This document shows positions 36,557 through 50,300 of a stretch of DNA of 64,000 nucleotides, one piece after another. The stretch spans positions 119,043,033-119,107,032 of the forward strand of contig CM048845.1 in NCBI GenBank assembly GCA_026545225.1. The letters are read 5' to 3'. The DNA comes from Cornus controversa (taxonomy: Eukaryota; Streptophyta; Magnoliopsida; Cornales; Cornaceae). Below the pieces are notes generated by a model that saw only the letters and a list, made by a program, of their open reading frames with translations, had not been told where the DNA came from and ran no database searches. The position numbers were made by a program, and so were the translations under genes. Positions within the stretch are counted from its first letter, which is position 1. Each line of letters starts with the position of its first letter.

Positions 36557-36824
36557 CTAAAATATACAGTGTTTTTAATAGGTTAAATTACATTTGCCTC
36601 TCGTCTGGTTAAGGTTTGTTACACTCATTTTTCTTCTGTTTTGAAAAATTACATTAAATCCCCTTCGTGTTTGCGCCTTTGTAAAAAATCGACTCCTCCA
36701 ATCACTCATAATCAAATATAGAATGTCATCAAAATTTAATTTTAAAATAGTAATGTTACCTATTAAATGTCTGTGAAGACACTTTTTAGTTTTTACCCTC
36801 ACATTAACTCTTAACACTTTTACA

Positions 36825-36856
<32 letters not shown>

Positions 36857-37626
36857 AAAGTGCAAAAAAAAATTCTGAATTATTTCCCTTTTGAAAACAA
36901 GCTCCTGAACTACAAATTGCCCCCCTAAACTAATGATTTATTGCAATTAAGGACATACTCATCACAAAAGACAATTTTACCCATTCTTATTAAATTTGTC
37001 ATTTCTTAAATTATCTTTGTTATCTTTTCTCTTATCTAAATATTAGTTATACCATTTACTTTAATTTTCTTATTGGTATCAATTTATCATAACAATGGAA
37101 AAAAAATACACAAAGTTGTAAATACCATCAAATTTATCTATTTTTCTAAAATGATTAACTTATTATTAAAACATACTATTTATAATAAAACTTATTATAC
37201 CCGGTTTAAAAAAATTTACTGAATTTTATTTTTTAGACAATATATTCATGAACAATTAAGAAATTAATTAAAGAAAAAATATCATCGTTTTCATGCAATA
37301 TATTCATAAAAAAAAAAAAAAATTACTTAAATTGTTTTAAAATTTTCTACTTAATATTTTTATTAAAACAAATAATTTCAAGAATTAAAGGTAAATTTAT
37401 ACAAATATGATGAATAATACATCATCAAAATAGAATGATTTTTTTTCATAATTTATCTTAATAAGAAAAATGGGTTAAATGTAATTCAATAAATAAGAAT
37501 TTTATGATCATTTAATAAAAAATAGCCTGTCACATGACAGGCATGAAGAGTATTTGTAATCAAATGTTATAGTTTAGGACGTATTGACTATAATAACTCT
37601 TGAACAATGCTTGCCTCAGGTCATAT
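36557..37626. other. AT-rich gene-free stretch
   Basis: No protein family recognisable. Around 36855-36930 a segment with AAAGTGCAAAAAAAAATT and CTCCTGAACTACAAATTGC resembles the ends of the inverted-repeat element at 50.4 kb and may be a decayed relative. Confidence 0.4.
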
Positions 37627-39020
37627 AAGCAAGAGCCTCCTACTTATCGCTGATGTGTACCAATATAAAAGTGACAAATGTTTAAAACTTACAAAAAAAA
37701 AATGAGTCAAACAAGTAAGGTTTTACGAGTTATCTCAAATAAACTACATCTTCTCTACCTCTCACAAAGATGTTATACATTCTCTACCCACAGCGCCCAT
37801 CTATGGCTCCTTTTCCTACCTCCATGTGAGCTTGAATTTGCTTCAATTCAAACATGGAATTGCATGACTCCATGATTAACACGGTTGGGTTGGTGATCAT
37901 GAAACTGCTCTGTGAGTTCCATTTTGGCTTTTGGGCGAAGGTTGAAGAGAATGATTTGAGGGATTGGAACAGAGTTTGGGGTTTTTAGAGTAGGAAAAAG
38001 AGAGAGAGTTCAGTAACTTGAATTAAGTTATAAATTAATTTCTTCAAGGTATTCAGTGTTCACTAATTCAGAAAAATTCAGATCAACAGACATTTATATA
38101 TATAAATACATATAAATGTTATATATTATTTAGTACTTTTTATAGTATTAAAATGTGGCCACTGATTCAGCATTAGGTCAAAATGAAAATTTATTAAAAT
38201 TCATATATTTCTAATGAGCAAATTCAAGCCAAGTACCAATAAAAGGTCAAGAAAGCCCGAACAATGTCCATAGGATTAAAATAGAACATTTTGAAATAAA
38301 ATAGGGAACAATAATTAGAAAGTGCCAATAAGATGATTAAGAATGAACCATATCACTCTAAACTTTCCGGGTGTGTTCAGTTCTTGTAATTGAGAGTGCA
38401 CATATCACCAATCACCAAGAACAAATCCAAATAAACAAAAAAGAGGGATCATATAGCAGTGAAATGAGAACATAGGTCAATATTTGACAAGAAAGAAAAG
38501 AAGAGAATTCCGGCAAGAGAGAGAGATATGAAGAAAATTAACAATAGAGAAAGCACTAAGAAACATGTATCAGTAGAGAGAGATTGGGTTTCATGTGTAT
38601 GCAGATTATCAGCAGAATATAAAAAAAGACAATATCTAATAGCATGTGGGAATGGAGGTTGCGCGTTGTGGGTTAAGAATATATAACGTCTCTGTCAAAG
38701 GTGGAGAAGATGTAGTTTATTTGAGATAACCCGTAAAATTCTAGCCGTTCAATCTAATTTTTTTTTTAAAAAAAAGTTTTAAGCATGTGTCACTTTTATA
38801 TTGGTCCACATTAACCATAAGTTGAAGACTCCTCTTTATATCTAATAGCATGTAGGAATGGAGGTTGCGCGATATGGGTTGAGAATGTCTAGCATCTCTA
38901 TTAGAGATGAAGAAGATGTAATTTATTTGAAAAAACTCCTAAAATTCACCTGTTTGATTTTTAAAAAAATTTAAGTGTAACTTTTATATTGGCCCATCTA
39001 TAAGTAGGAGGGTCCTGCTT
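37627..39020. mobile_element. Fold-back element with long inverted arms, right arm duplicated in tandem
   Basis: The left arm (37627-37805) contains CCTCCTACTTAT, CCAATATAAAAGTG and CAAATAAACTACATCTTCTC. The complement occurs twice on the right, in units starting at 38635 and 38841 (period 206 bp), each running from TCTAATAGCATG through GGAGGTTGCGCG and AGAAGATGTA to CACTTTTATATTGG. The outermost end near 39020 reads AAGTAGGAGGGTCCTGCTT against AAGCAAGAGCCTCCTACTT on the left. No transposase frame is seen and the target duplication is not clear. Confidence 0.7.
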
Positions 39021-39756
39021 TTATCATCATCTTTCTTCATAACTCTTTGGTTAGTTGCAGTCTTATTATTGCGTGAATTGGATCTGTCTTCCCGCGTGGT
39101 TCAAATTATGAGCAAAGTGGTCGACAAAATTAGGGTTACGTGGGCCCAATTGAATGGGATGGAAGTGTGGTGGTTACATAAATTTGTTGGGTGACATTTC
39201 TAACGATGACTGAAGTGGTGTAATTACTAATTAGAGCCCACCAATCTGGTACGATACACTACTAATGCCGGAAAAGTAGTTGTTATATGTAAGTGGGATC
39301 CATTCATTGAATATTTCATTGAATGATGCATTTTAATTGGCTTGATATACAAATGATATAGTATACCCGATTCACCCAATATCTACTCCTGATTTAGCTC
39401 TCTTCAGTGGACAATTTCGTTACAAGTAGAGTGTTGAGGTCCTGAAAAACTTAATAATAAATGCTTCTAAACAAAATTAATTAATTTTAATTTTATAATA
39501 ATTTAACTTCTTTCTCTATATTTTTCCACCTTCTTCTAACATTTAGTGCCGTATTATCATGGTTGGTAAAACACTATTTTTTATCTGGAAAAAAAAGAGT
39601 ATATTCACACAGTTTTAAGTTGTTATTGGATTATCAATTTAATATAAAAAATTAAGATATAACGTTTGTTTATATATGATATTCTAACTGATAAAAATTA
39701 CTGACATCATGAGAGCAATTCTTAAACTATGCCATATCTTAAAAGTATATATATAT
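39021..39756. other. Gene-free stretch
   Basis: No recognisable coding or repeat structure. Confidence 0.4.
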
Positions 39757-39765
39757 ATATATATA

Positions 39766-40585
39766 TATACCACTTACACTCTTTCAGTTTGGACAATATC
39801 TCAACTAGACTCTTTCAGGTTTCATTATTCTAGATCACCTCTTAAATTTTGAATTTACGTATTAATTTCCCTCTTCTTTAGTGCGACGTCAACAGATAAA
39901 TGGAATCTCTTGACATCAACAACATAAAAGTATAGAAAAAATCATTTTTGCCCTTCTCATGCTGACGTCACCAACCTTTATCAATTAAATTTAATATAAT
40001 AATTATGGGTAAACGTATAAAATCACAACAAAAAAAAATAATAAACATGACCGAAGTCACTAGAGTTGACCACGGCTCAGATCGGATTAGGCATAATCTT
40101 AATCCGATCCGCTATTTACAGATTGGTGAATATGTAATTTGATCTAATCCGTTAAAAAAATTCAATCCAATCCGATCCAATCCATTATTTTTTATCTAGG
40201 GCCAATAACAATTTTTTAGCCTAAAAAATATAAGATATTATAATATTATTATTAAAAGTTAGAAGATATTATTATTATTATATATATAATTATATATACA
40301 TATAAAATAAATATTATAAATTCTAACAGATGCCACGAATTGGATAGGATCAAATTTCTAACCCTCTAATCCGTAATTCGATCCATGACCTACGAATCCT
40401 TATTTTCTAAATCCACAACCGATCTGTCAGGCATTTGATTTGATTTGCACGAATTGAATCGGATTGACGGATTTTTGTGCATCCTTAAAAGTCACTAACA
40501 TGAAGGTGTAGTCGAAAAAATTGAAATCATAAAAGATCTGATCGAAATATTTTCTACACTGAGAGGGTAAGTGATAATTATCCTA
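39766..40585. mobile_element. Putative inverted-repeat element with nested ATCCGATCC-rich repeat
   Basis: The left end CCACTTACACTCTTTCAG is matched by the complement of CTGAGAGGGTAAGTGATAAT at the right end (about 40558-40577). The middle (40070-40490) carries many copies of ATCCGATCC and its complement, suggesting a second element nested inside. Boundaries are approximate. Confidence 0.4.
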
Positions 40586-41537
40586 AATTATATATGCTTG
40601 CCCACCATTCCTTCGTAATAGTAATACAAGAATTTAAGAACGCAATGTCGACACTGATGTAACTCAATTTTAGGTAAGCATGAACTTGTCGGGTTGCTCT
40701 TTGATGCATTCAACTTTACTAAGCTCGATTGCAACTATCAATATACATGGAATAGACAATACAGGACAGCCCTGCGTGGTGCTTAATAATTACATAAAAG
40801 GTCTTTTTTTATATTTTATTTTTCGAATTTCTTAGTGTGATTTGTCAGACATCAACTCTTTTGGCATCATTTGAAATTAACTGCTATTGTAATCTAAAGG
40901 CATATTCTAACTTTTTGAAAGGCTGATATTTTATAACTGCATCAAAAAATGAAAAAAATATCAGATGGTTTCAGTCCATCAGAATACAAATAAATGTGCC
41001 AGCTTTATTTAAATTTTAATTTATTTGTTAACTTCATTGGTCCTATTTAGATTTTAACATGTTTGTTAACTTGATGGACTCGAAATCATGTAATAATTAT
41101 ATGCATATTTTCTAACATTTATGGACTCTAAATCTTTGAGTAGTTTTTAACTAGAAAGCATGAACACTCTCCTAAGGGGTGTCGTGGCGATGTTGAACAC
41201 TTCATATAAATGTTTTGAAATTTTTTTTGACATGCAGGGACACAACAAGGATTCTTTTAGGACATGACGGGAGTGATTTTGTAATAATTTTTTCAGAAAA
41301 ATAGTATTTAATGCAATTTAAGATATATTATGGGTTAATTAGAAAAATAATATAAAATTAAAGAAAACAAAATTACCAAAAGTGTTTTTGTTTGTGATTA
41401 TATGGATAAAATGACCAAATTTTTTTATTTAATAATAATAATAATATATATTTGGACGTATTCATGTCACATTTGTGTTTTAATTTTTTGGGCGCTACTT
41501 ATTATTTGTGTATAAATCGTCTCCATCTTTGGCTTTG
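40586..41537. other. Gene-free stretch
   Basis: No gene or defined element seen. Confidence 0.4.
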
Positions 41538-41546
41538 GGCTCTGTC

Positions 41547-42032
41547 AAGAAGCACGGATATAGAACACGGGTATGACACGATACAAATACGACAATACAA
41601 CAAATTTAAAAAAAAATAGAATACAGGTACGAGTAGGATACGAGATAATAAATTATATTTTTATATATGCAAAAAATGAGTTATTAACATTTCTTTATAA
41701 AATATTATCATTACCAAATGAAATAAGAGTTAAGAGTCCTTGTATAATTAGTATGAATAAATTTTGTACTAAATCATGATATGTATCTTAACAATTCTGT
41801 TTTAAATAAATTTTAAACTTTTCTGAATAATTATAATATAATATTATCATTAAAAAAAATTATATTTTTATATTCAAAACTTGTTAAAAATGTGTTTTGA
41901 AGTATATGATACGTGTTAAAAATAAATAAATAAAATTTAAAATTATGAATACTTTTAAAAAGTATCGGACAAATATCTGAAAATATCGATATTACACTAT
42001 ACGAATACGTTACCCTTATCCGGTGCTTCCTA
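41547..42032. mobile_element. Non-autonomous TIR element, GAAGCAYGG family, copy 1
   Basis: The left end AAGAAGCACGGATATAG and the right end CCGGTGCTTCCTA are complementary. The interior shares ATTATATTTTTATATATGC and ACATTTCTTTATAAAATATT with copy 2. A degenerate GGCTC-containing flank occurs on both sides (41538 and 42034), possibly an eroded target duplication. Confidence 0.65.
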
Positions 42033-42266
42033 TGGCTCCACATATTCATTTGTGTTAATCGGATTTGACTTGGACTTTCAACGAGTTTAGAATATTGAAC
42101 TCGAACTTAAGTGTTTTGCAAAGCGTGTACTCTTTTCATAAGGCCCTAAAATATATTATTATTATTTTATTTGAAAAAGACTATGACAAAGGAGTACTCA
42201 CGGTGAACTTGTGCCAAATCCAATAAATGAGGTCGGAACTCGCGGTGAAAAGCTCTCATCGTAAAG

Positions 42267-42297
42267 TTGAGTTATATATATATATATATATATATAT
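42267..42297. repeat. (TA)n microsatellite and surrounding gene-free DNA
   Basis: A short TA run lies in the gene-free interval 42033-42693 between two GAAGCAYGG elements. Nothing else is recognisable there. Confidence 0.7.
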
Positions 42298-42693
42298 ACA
42301 CGCATGTCTATATTATGATAGAGATTGAAGGTAGTTCTATCCCAACTCTCTTTAGAATTATGATTGAGTTTAGCATTCAAATGCTATGTAGCATCAATTG
42401 GTTCAAATCAATTTCATGGGCAAACATACATAACCATCAAACTAAATTTAGGCCCCCAAAATCACTACAACTGACTTAAAAATAACTACCCAGTAGTGGT
42501 CCTGTCAACGCCATGTTCTACAAACCTAATTTCCTACAATATACTTATTTTTAGGCTCCCAACACAAAACCTGCAGTAAATACCAACCTAATATTCGATA
42601 TAATTTTAACACCAAACTTTGTGATGCATTTATAATTACACCAAGTAATGACCCTTACCTAACTTGCCAAGACCGAAAAAAAATCATATTTAG

Positions 42694-43231
42694 GCCTTCC
42701 ACCTAGGAAGCATGGATACGAATACGGATATGGATACGGAACACAAATACGATATAATACGGGTACGGCGATATGACAAATCTCAAAAAAACAGGATACG
42801 AGACGACAGGATACGTCAATATAAAAATAACAAATTATATTTTTATATATACAAAAAATAGATTTATTTACATTTCTTTATAAAATATTATGATTAATAA
42901 ACAAACTAAGAGTTAAGAATCATATTGCATAATTTGCATGAATAAATTTTATACTAAATTATAATATATATAAATAAATGTAAACTTTTCTTAACAACTA
43001 TACAATGATATTATTGTTAGAAATATGATCTGAAATATCCGAGAAGTATTAGATATATAGTCGAAGTATCTAAGAAGTATCAGATACGTGTTAGAAATAA
43101 AAATATATATTTTAAAATTATAGATACGTTTAGGAAGTGTCGGACACTTGTCTACAAATATCCGAAAAGTATCGGTATACAATACGGGTACGTTATTCTT
43201 GTAGAAGTATCTGTACTTCCTAGCCTTCACC
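42694..43231. mobile_element. Non-autonomous TIR element, GAAGCAYGG family, copy 2
   Basis: The body 42704-43222 runs from TAGGAAGCATGGATACG to CTGTACTTCCTA. The flanks GCCTTCCACC (42694-42703) and GCCTTCACC (43223-43231) differ by one inserted base and look like a 9-10 bp target duplication. A paralogous flank at 43500 (GGGCCTTCAACCAAAC) shows the uninterrupted sequence. Confidence 0.75.
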
Positions 43232-43520
43232 AAACATTCCCCGAACCAATAATTGTTCAAGCAGAATCTGCAACTAAATACAAACATGAGATTTGATATT
43301 ATTTTACAAAAAACAGGTGCTACACTGCTACTATACTCGAGCCCATGCTCGAATCCATGATGAACCAAACTTTGTCATGCATTTACAATAAGTAGGTGCC
43401 GTGCTACAAGACTCGAGTCCCTGCTCGAATCCATGATGAACAAAGCTTTGTCATGCAATTATAATTACACTAAACATAAGATAAAAAAAATCATATTTGG
43501 GCCTTCAACCAAACAAGTTC
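43223..43520. repeat. Degenerate direct repeats flanking GAAGCAYGG copy 2
   Basis: GAATCCATGATGAAC with neighbouring CTCGAGYCC, and TTTGTCATGCAWTTA, recur at about 43330-43385 and 43405-43460. The run GCCTTCAACCAAAC near 43502 repeats the right flank of copy 2. The array predates the insertion. Confidence 0.55.
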
Positions 43521-44340
43521 TGATCCAAACATTTCCAGAACCAATTCATGTTCAAGCACTTCCTCCTAACACTAGTGTCCTATGAGTTATACCAACATGA
43601 AGATCCTATGAAAACAAATAAATGAAATAGCTGCAAGGTAGCAACCATTTTTGGGTGAACACATTAAACATGTCATAATACTACAATATTGTAATCAGTC
43701 TGCAAATTACGGTTGATATCGGCCTTAAAATATGTGTTTTCTGTCTACCCGTCTGCTTAATGATACGCTTAAATTATGCAGGTAGTCCCAGATGACCTAA
43801 TGTTGCAACTGGGCTGTTCTCAGCTACCTATCCATCTTAACAGAGACAAAGAACATGTAAGAAAGATCTAGGATAACAGAACACTACACATGAGATATCT
43901 CGGTCATTAAAGTAAGGTGGCTAATACATTCAGAAATCAGAAATGCAAGAATTTCTGTATGATAACATCGGATGATGAAATGTAAGGGTCATCATAATGT
44001 TAGAATCATGTTCTATGATCTCAGTCATCAACTCGATATCCTAGCCTCTAGCTAATGAAGAATACCACTTAGAAAGAGAACAGAATCACGTACCTAGTAA
44101 AAGTCCATTGTTTATAGAAATAAAATAAGCCATATGCAAGTCCAAGGGATGAATCTTCACATTATCGTGGAAGTTTCTGATGGAGAACAAGTTTTCAACA
44201 TACATGATTTTCAGAGGCAGGTCATGAACCTGAATTCATTTTAGGAAATTTAAAGAAAAGACGAGAGAATTCAAACATTATTGTCGACAGCAGAGTATAT
44301 GTAACAAGTGATAGTCATCACAGTTTTAAAGTAAATTTTG
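43521..44340. other. Downstream region of the plastid-envelope protein gene
   Basis: No gene or mobile element recognised. The first few hundred bases below 44341 should contain the 3' UTR of the minus-strand gene that ends there. Confidence 0.4.
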
Positions 44341-47300
44341 TTATATGGAAGCTTCAAGTTCATCTGGGTGTACTGCAATTCCATTAGGGGCATCATCTGC
44401 ATGAAGCTGAGCAGAAACATCATCTATGGCAGAGTTCAGCTGTGCAATCTTCTCAGACAGCTTTTTGCGTGTCCTCTGTTCTCATCAAATCATAGGGGTA
44501 GGAAAATCAGCCCAGATTATGAATAAGAGTGAAGGGATGAGATCCCTACCAAGAAAAAAAAAAACAAAGAGATAGAGAGAGAGAACGACCTAGGCATGAC
44601 TGGTGTTTCATTTTTGGTAAGCAAGCACATTAATTTTTATATAATATGAAATATACAAAGAGGATCAACAATTTGACAACTACCCTACTGAGTACTGAGG
44701 ATGCAGGCGCTACATGTTAAAGAATATATCTGGCCTCCTTGCTCATGGTTCCTCGTATGCCTCCACATATATCAACATCACAGCAGCCAACAAGAACATT
44801 TGGAAGTTGGGACCCACCAGGTACTGGGCCCCTATGGTCCATTTAGTCCTCATACGATCAGTTTGGTAGGACAGTGTAAGTCACTCAATCCATTTCATTT
44901 TCCAACATTATTTCAACAGTGGCAATACCTCAGACAACAATTTGTATATGAGGTTGTTAATCAGCAAGGCAGAAATCATTCAAATTGAAATGATTTTCTA
45001 AGAGCTTTAATCATGTGGGTCCAGATAATTTTGTGACCCTACAATGGCCCAGTTAGAATGGAAAGGCATGAAAGGAAGAAGGTGGATGATCTACCTTCGA
45101 TATAAGATAATAATATTATCTGGTTCTATGGATTTCCGAATTGGTGAAAAAAACATGGTGGATCTGACTCTTTCAGGAATTTAAAGCATGAGGAGGCGGA
45201 CAATATATTTCTACATAAGATTGTAACAGTAATCTGGATGTACAGATTTCCAAAATCCTGAAGTGAAAAGGTGGTTCAGACTCCAGGAACCATGTATGAT
45301 CATGCCACCATCATGATTCTTGGGACCAAATGCTACTATTCTTTACAATCATTAATGACGCAAAACCTAAATAGATAAGAATTTATATAATTAGAGGAAG
45401 ATTCAAAAATAAAATTGAGTGCATTCTACTATTTCTATTTTCCACTATTAAAATTGAGTGCATTCCATTATTATTATTATGGTCAGGGGAGGGACTCGTT
45501 AGATAGTGAGAGCCTTTGAGTGTGGCTAGCAGGTAAAAATTCAACAAACCTATAACATTGACGCTTGCAATATTTAAAAATTATGAATGAAAACTTGTCT
45601 TTGTATTGGGAACTTGAACTATTTTCAGTTAGGTTCTCCAAATCAAAAACTAATTAATAATTAGATTTAACCAAATACATAAGGGAATTTTGCGCTTTAC
45701 AATATAAGTCTTCACATTTTTATAATGGGTGTATATTCATGATTTCCAAGTACTATATACAATAAAAGAAAAGTAGACAAGTTGGTTTATTTAAGATTTT
45801 TGTCATACCTTCTTAGAACTTTTGATGGCATTTTAGAATTTTAAAATTCTATATATACTGTTGAGAAACAAGCCCCCAATCACGAACCACCAAATATTAC
45901 GATGTGATAATAAGTAAACAAGCACGAAGAAATTTGCAAGAACATGCCAAGAATTATACGTAGTTCGGCTAAACAAGTCTACGTCCAAGAAAAGCCCGAT
46001 TTCACTATATAGATTGTAACAGTACAAGTTGAAAGATTGTATCAAGAGTACGCTCAACTCTCAACCTTTAACCCTTGTACACCCAATCTCACTCAAAAGG
46101 AAATCACAAATTCTAAACAAGAATTCTCTCTCCAAGTGTCCTCTCAAAAACAATAAGAGTATTACCTCTACGCAAGGGTTACCCTCTCAAAACAATGAGA
46201 GTGACATCTCAAATACAATGAGAGTATTGTCTCTTTTCTTCTCACTTGTCTCAACCTATAACATAGGTAATTATTTATAGAGTCCAAAATCCAATTCCTT
46301 GGTGGACAAGGATTACAATTCCTTAAACCCCAAGACTTGCCTAACAAGTACTTTCCTTCGTTGAGACAAGACTTGCCTATTAAGAAATTACCTAATAAGA
46401 TGCAACTCTACAATAGAAACCCAATCACAATAGAAATTTGAGCCAACCTAACAAATCTCCCCCTTAGCAAAAATTTTGACAAGTTTTTAATACACGAGAC
46501 TCCCGTCTACAAATCCACAACGATCCATCGGCCTTTCAAACTCCAGCTACATAACCCGAATCAAGTATGAAACAATACTCCCTCTTGATTCGCACGACCA
46601 ATGTATTCATGCAGTTGTATCAAGTCAACACTATCAAGTGACTTTGGAGGGGGGCTTTGATACAACCCTTCTCCAAGCAGGAACTTTCATCTCACCCTCG
46701 TCTATCCGGAAACGTGCAACCCGTGTCTTTGATAAATCAGTCTCAAGATCTTGTTACCATGTGCACCCCGTTTCCTATCCACAATTGAAGTTTGAGCGCT
46801 ATTAGCACTCCCCACCAGACGGTACAAACCTCCACTTTATTCTCCTTGCATTAATACCATACAGCCCTTGGTGATCTTCATAACTCCCCCTACAATGGAG
46901 CACTTACAGCCCACGGAGTCCAACCGGCTCAAGGAAATTGGATTACACCGCAACTTGGGTGAATCTAAAAACCACTCATGTTGAGTAAGAGTGTCGAACA
47001 TCCCCAATACAAAATACAGAGTCGAATAATGCTGACACACCTTAACTCAATATCTTGCCAATCATCAACTGACATTTTTTTCGATTTTTCATCCTTCCCT
47101 TTCAACGCCCACGCTAAGCCTTGTTGAACTAGGATGTCATTCACCCTCCCTTGCCATAGGGTGAAGCTACCCTTACCATCAAATCTCTCCACCTTGTATT
47201 GTGTGGCAAAATTACCACCTATGACTGTTACAAGTGCCCAAGACGAACAACACCCGTATTATGAAGAAAAATCTAGAGAAGACTTTTATCAAACACCTTG

Positions 47301-50300
47301 TGTGCACCTTGAAGCTCTAATACCACTTTGTTGAGAAACAAGTCCCCAATCACGAACCACCAAATATTACGATGTGATGATAAATAAACAAGCACAGAGA
47401 AATTTGCAAGAACACACCAAGAATTATACGTGGTTCAGCTAAACAAGCCTACGTCCACGAAGAGCCCGATTTCACTATATAGATTGTAACATTATAAGTT
47501 GAAAGATTGTATCAAGAGTACGCTCAACTCTCAATCTTTAACTCTTATACACCCAATCTCACTCAAAAGGAAATCACAAATTCTAAACAAGAATTCTCTC
47601 TTTAAGTGTCCTCTCAAAACAATGAGAGTGACCTCTCAAATACAATGAGAGTATTGCCTCTTTTCTTCTCACTTGTCTCAACCTATAACATAAGTAACTA
47701 TTTATAGAGCCCAAAACCTAATTCCTTGGTGGACAAGGATTACAATTCTTTAGAACCCAAGACTTGCCTAACAAGTAATTTACTTCCTTGAGACCAAAAC
47801 TTGCCTACTAAGAAATTACCTAATAAGATACAACTCTATAATAGAAACCTAATCACAATAGGAATTTGAGCCAACCTAACATATACAAATTGAAAATATA
47901 AAAAAATTGAGGGGGCAGTTTTAGAATTTTAAATTCGATATATACAAATTGAAAATATAAAAAAATTGAGGGATTAGAGAAACATGGAAATGGTGAAATG
48001 AGCCCAATAAGGGATGAGGGAAATTTGGTTGAGATGCTTCAGTCACGTGCAATGAAGACCAGAAAATGCATGTTTGCTGATATGGTTGCAGTTGAAGGTT
48101 TGAAGTATGAGAGCAAGATATTAGTGCATATTACATGTTGGTCGATGAAGCGCAAAAGGACTTCTTTATAAAAAACTTATTTGTAAGAGTCATTCCTTTT
48201 GGAGTTGATCAGCATTCTATACCAAGAAAATTTCGAGACAAGCATGTCACACACGAATTATTATATAAGGATGAAAAAGGATAGAATTGGGAAAAATGTG
48301 CATATTCAAAATGATGGTCATTGGAGGAGCAACTTCTCACCTCTAAAGCTTTTTCTTCGTCATATATAAATTTCGGAAGCTTTCTCATCAAATCTTTTCT
48401 GTCAGCTCCTGACAGTGCCTTGCTAATCTGCAAGATAATACATTTTTTTGTTAGGTAAAAATTCAGAAAGGGGTACATTGCAAGAGTCAAATTTGCAACT
48501 GCTCGCAGCCAAAGCAAGACTTGTACCACTAGACCAAATGCCCAAAAATTGGTGCAAGACATCATGATATTAGTAGAATATCTATTTCCTATTATTTTAC
48601 TCCTGTGCATCTTAGGCATCTTACATTGTGACCATCTGAAAGTGTGATCTAGGAAGAGTTGTCTAACAATAAAACTATTGGCTCTCCAGAAACGATCAGA
48701 TGCATCATAACTGCCTTATCCAGACCAGACAATGACAACTTTCCCTAGCCTAAGTATATCAGAGGGACAACCTCAGCTCCATTGACTCAAAGATCAACAA
48801 GGCAACACTTGATAAAATGCAAAAGCAATTGAGAGAGAGAGAGTTAATGAACATATAAGGGTAAAGATCCTGCCATACCTGAGGGGCAAATGCGCAACCT
48901 AATGTTCCAACAACAATTCCTCCCAATACAAAGCCACCAACAAAGGTACCTGCACCACTAAATCTTCCACCAACCACACTGCACTCGCACAAAAGTATGC
49001 AGTCCTCATAAAAAAAAAATATATCATATAATATGATAAGTAGTTAATGCCAATATAAGAACTAACAGTAAAATCCTTAAGAGCTGAAATAGGGTGTATT
49101 ATACATCACAGTATATATAAAGAGAAGGTTAAAAACTATATTTTGGTCTCAGCATCAACAAGAGACTATCCAGAAAAGTATACAAGCAGTTAAGGTGCCC
49201 AGAATCATGAGGCCAGGAAAGAAAAGGGCAACCGATCATTGTGAATGTGTGTGTGCACACACATGCAGGGGAAAGAGAGAGTCCCTTGCTGTAGACAAAG
49301 AAACTAGTTTCAATGTAGCAAGGCAAATTTGATATGAACCCAACTGTGAAGTCAACTGACATATGACTGCAGTTTAAGCATCAAATATCTCCAGTTAAGT
49401 ACATGAGACAGAAGTCAAACAGAAAATCAAGAAATATGATCATACCCTGCTCTCACTTTAAGTGGTCTTCTGTATTTTAGAAGTTTTGCTTTTCCCTGGG
49501 AAGTAGGGCTGATAAACAACTTACTGGAGCCAAGACATTGGTCCACTTGCATCAAAGAAGAACCTAACATCATAAATTTGATGACAATTATAAAAAAAAC
49601 TAATAACTGATAGAGCAAAATTATTTTAACAAAATGCATGATACACTCGTAAGCAAAAAAATGGCTACGATGGAGTGGAATATAATGCTGAATACAAATT
49701 TAAATAATTAAAACCTGTTGGGAAAATAAAACAGCAATGGAAATTCAAAGTTTAGTCATGTTTTGACTGTTTAACATCCACAAGCATCTACAAATATTCA
49801 TACAACATAATGAAAGATAAACCCAAAAGCACATAAAACACCACCCAGCATAGTACCTTGAAAGAAAAAAACCTTATATGGTCTAATTCTATCACCAATT
49901 TAACATCAAATTATTCTCTACAATACTGAGGAGTAATGACGTGGAATGAACTGAAACATGGACATCTAGGCATCGGATTATAATTTGCACTGATATGATT
50001 GGGTGGAAATTGTTTCACATGAACAATGAAAAGTATCACTTACAACAATTATTTTTAATGCTTACATGACTCTTCTATAGCTCCAAGACGATGGTGCATA
50101 TATAACAAGAACCACATTATAAAGTGACTCTTGATAACCTTCATTTGATGTGAAGCTGCTGAAGCAAACACAGCACTTAAACTAGTTCATGGGACTTCAA
50201 ATAACGTTGGCATGACATGAATTTTCACAAAATGCTAGTTATCTAGTGCATTCATAGACTTTCCTAATTGGTAAGAAGACCATGTCAAGATGGTCATTAA

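Larger units (their letters stand above)
45854..47886 (-). mobile_element. Non-autonomous Copia-type LTR retrotransposon in an intron
   Basis: The complete element is 45859-47881, with a TATAC target duplication on both sides (45854-45858, 47882-47886). On the minus strand the 5' LTR is followed at 47326-47311 by TGGTATTAGAGC, one mismatch from the initiator-Met tRNA primer site TGGTATCAGAGC used by most plant Copia elements. A purine tract AAGGGGGAGATT precedes the 3' LTR. The internal region is only 875 bp and holds a remnant of gag but no protease, integrase or reverse transcriptase. The element must therefore have moved with help in trans, or have lost its middle. It sits in intron 4 of the 160-aa protein gene, in the gene's own orientation. 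Confidence 0.92.

Noticed and set aside
48209..48619. 136-codon minus-strand frame
   Set aside because: Only 48341-48427 is exon; the flanks are intron and SINE-like sequence in the same frame by chance.
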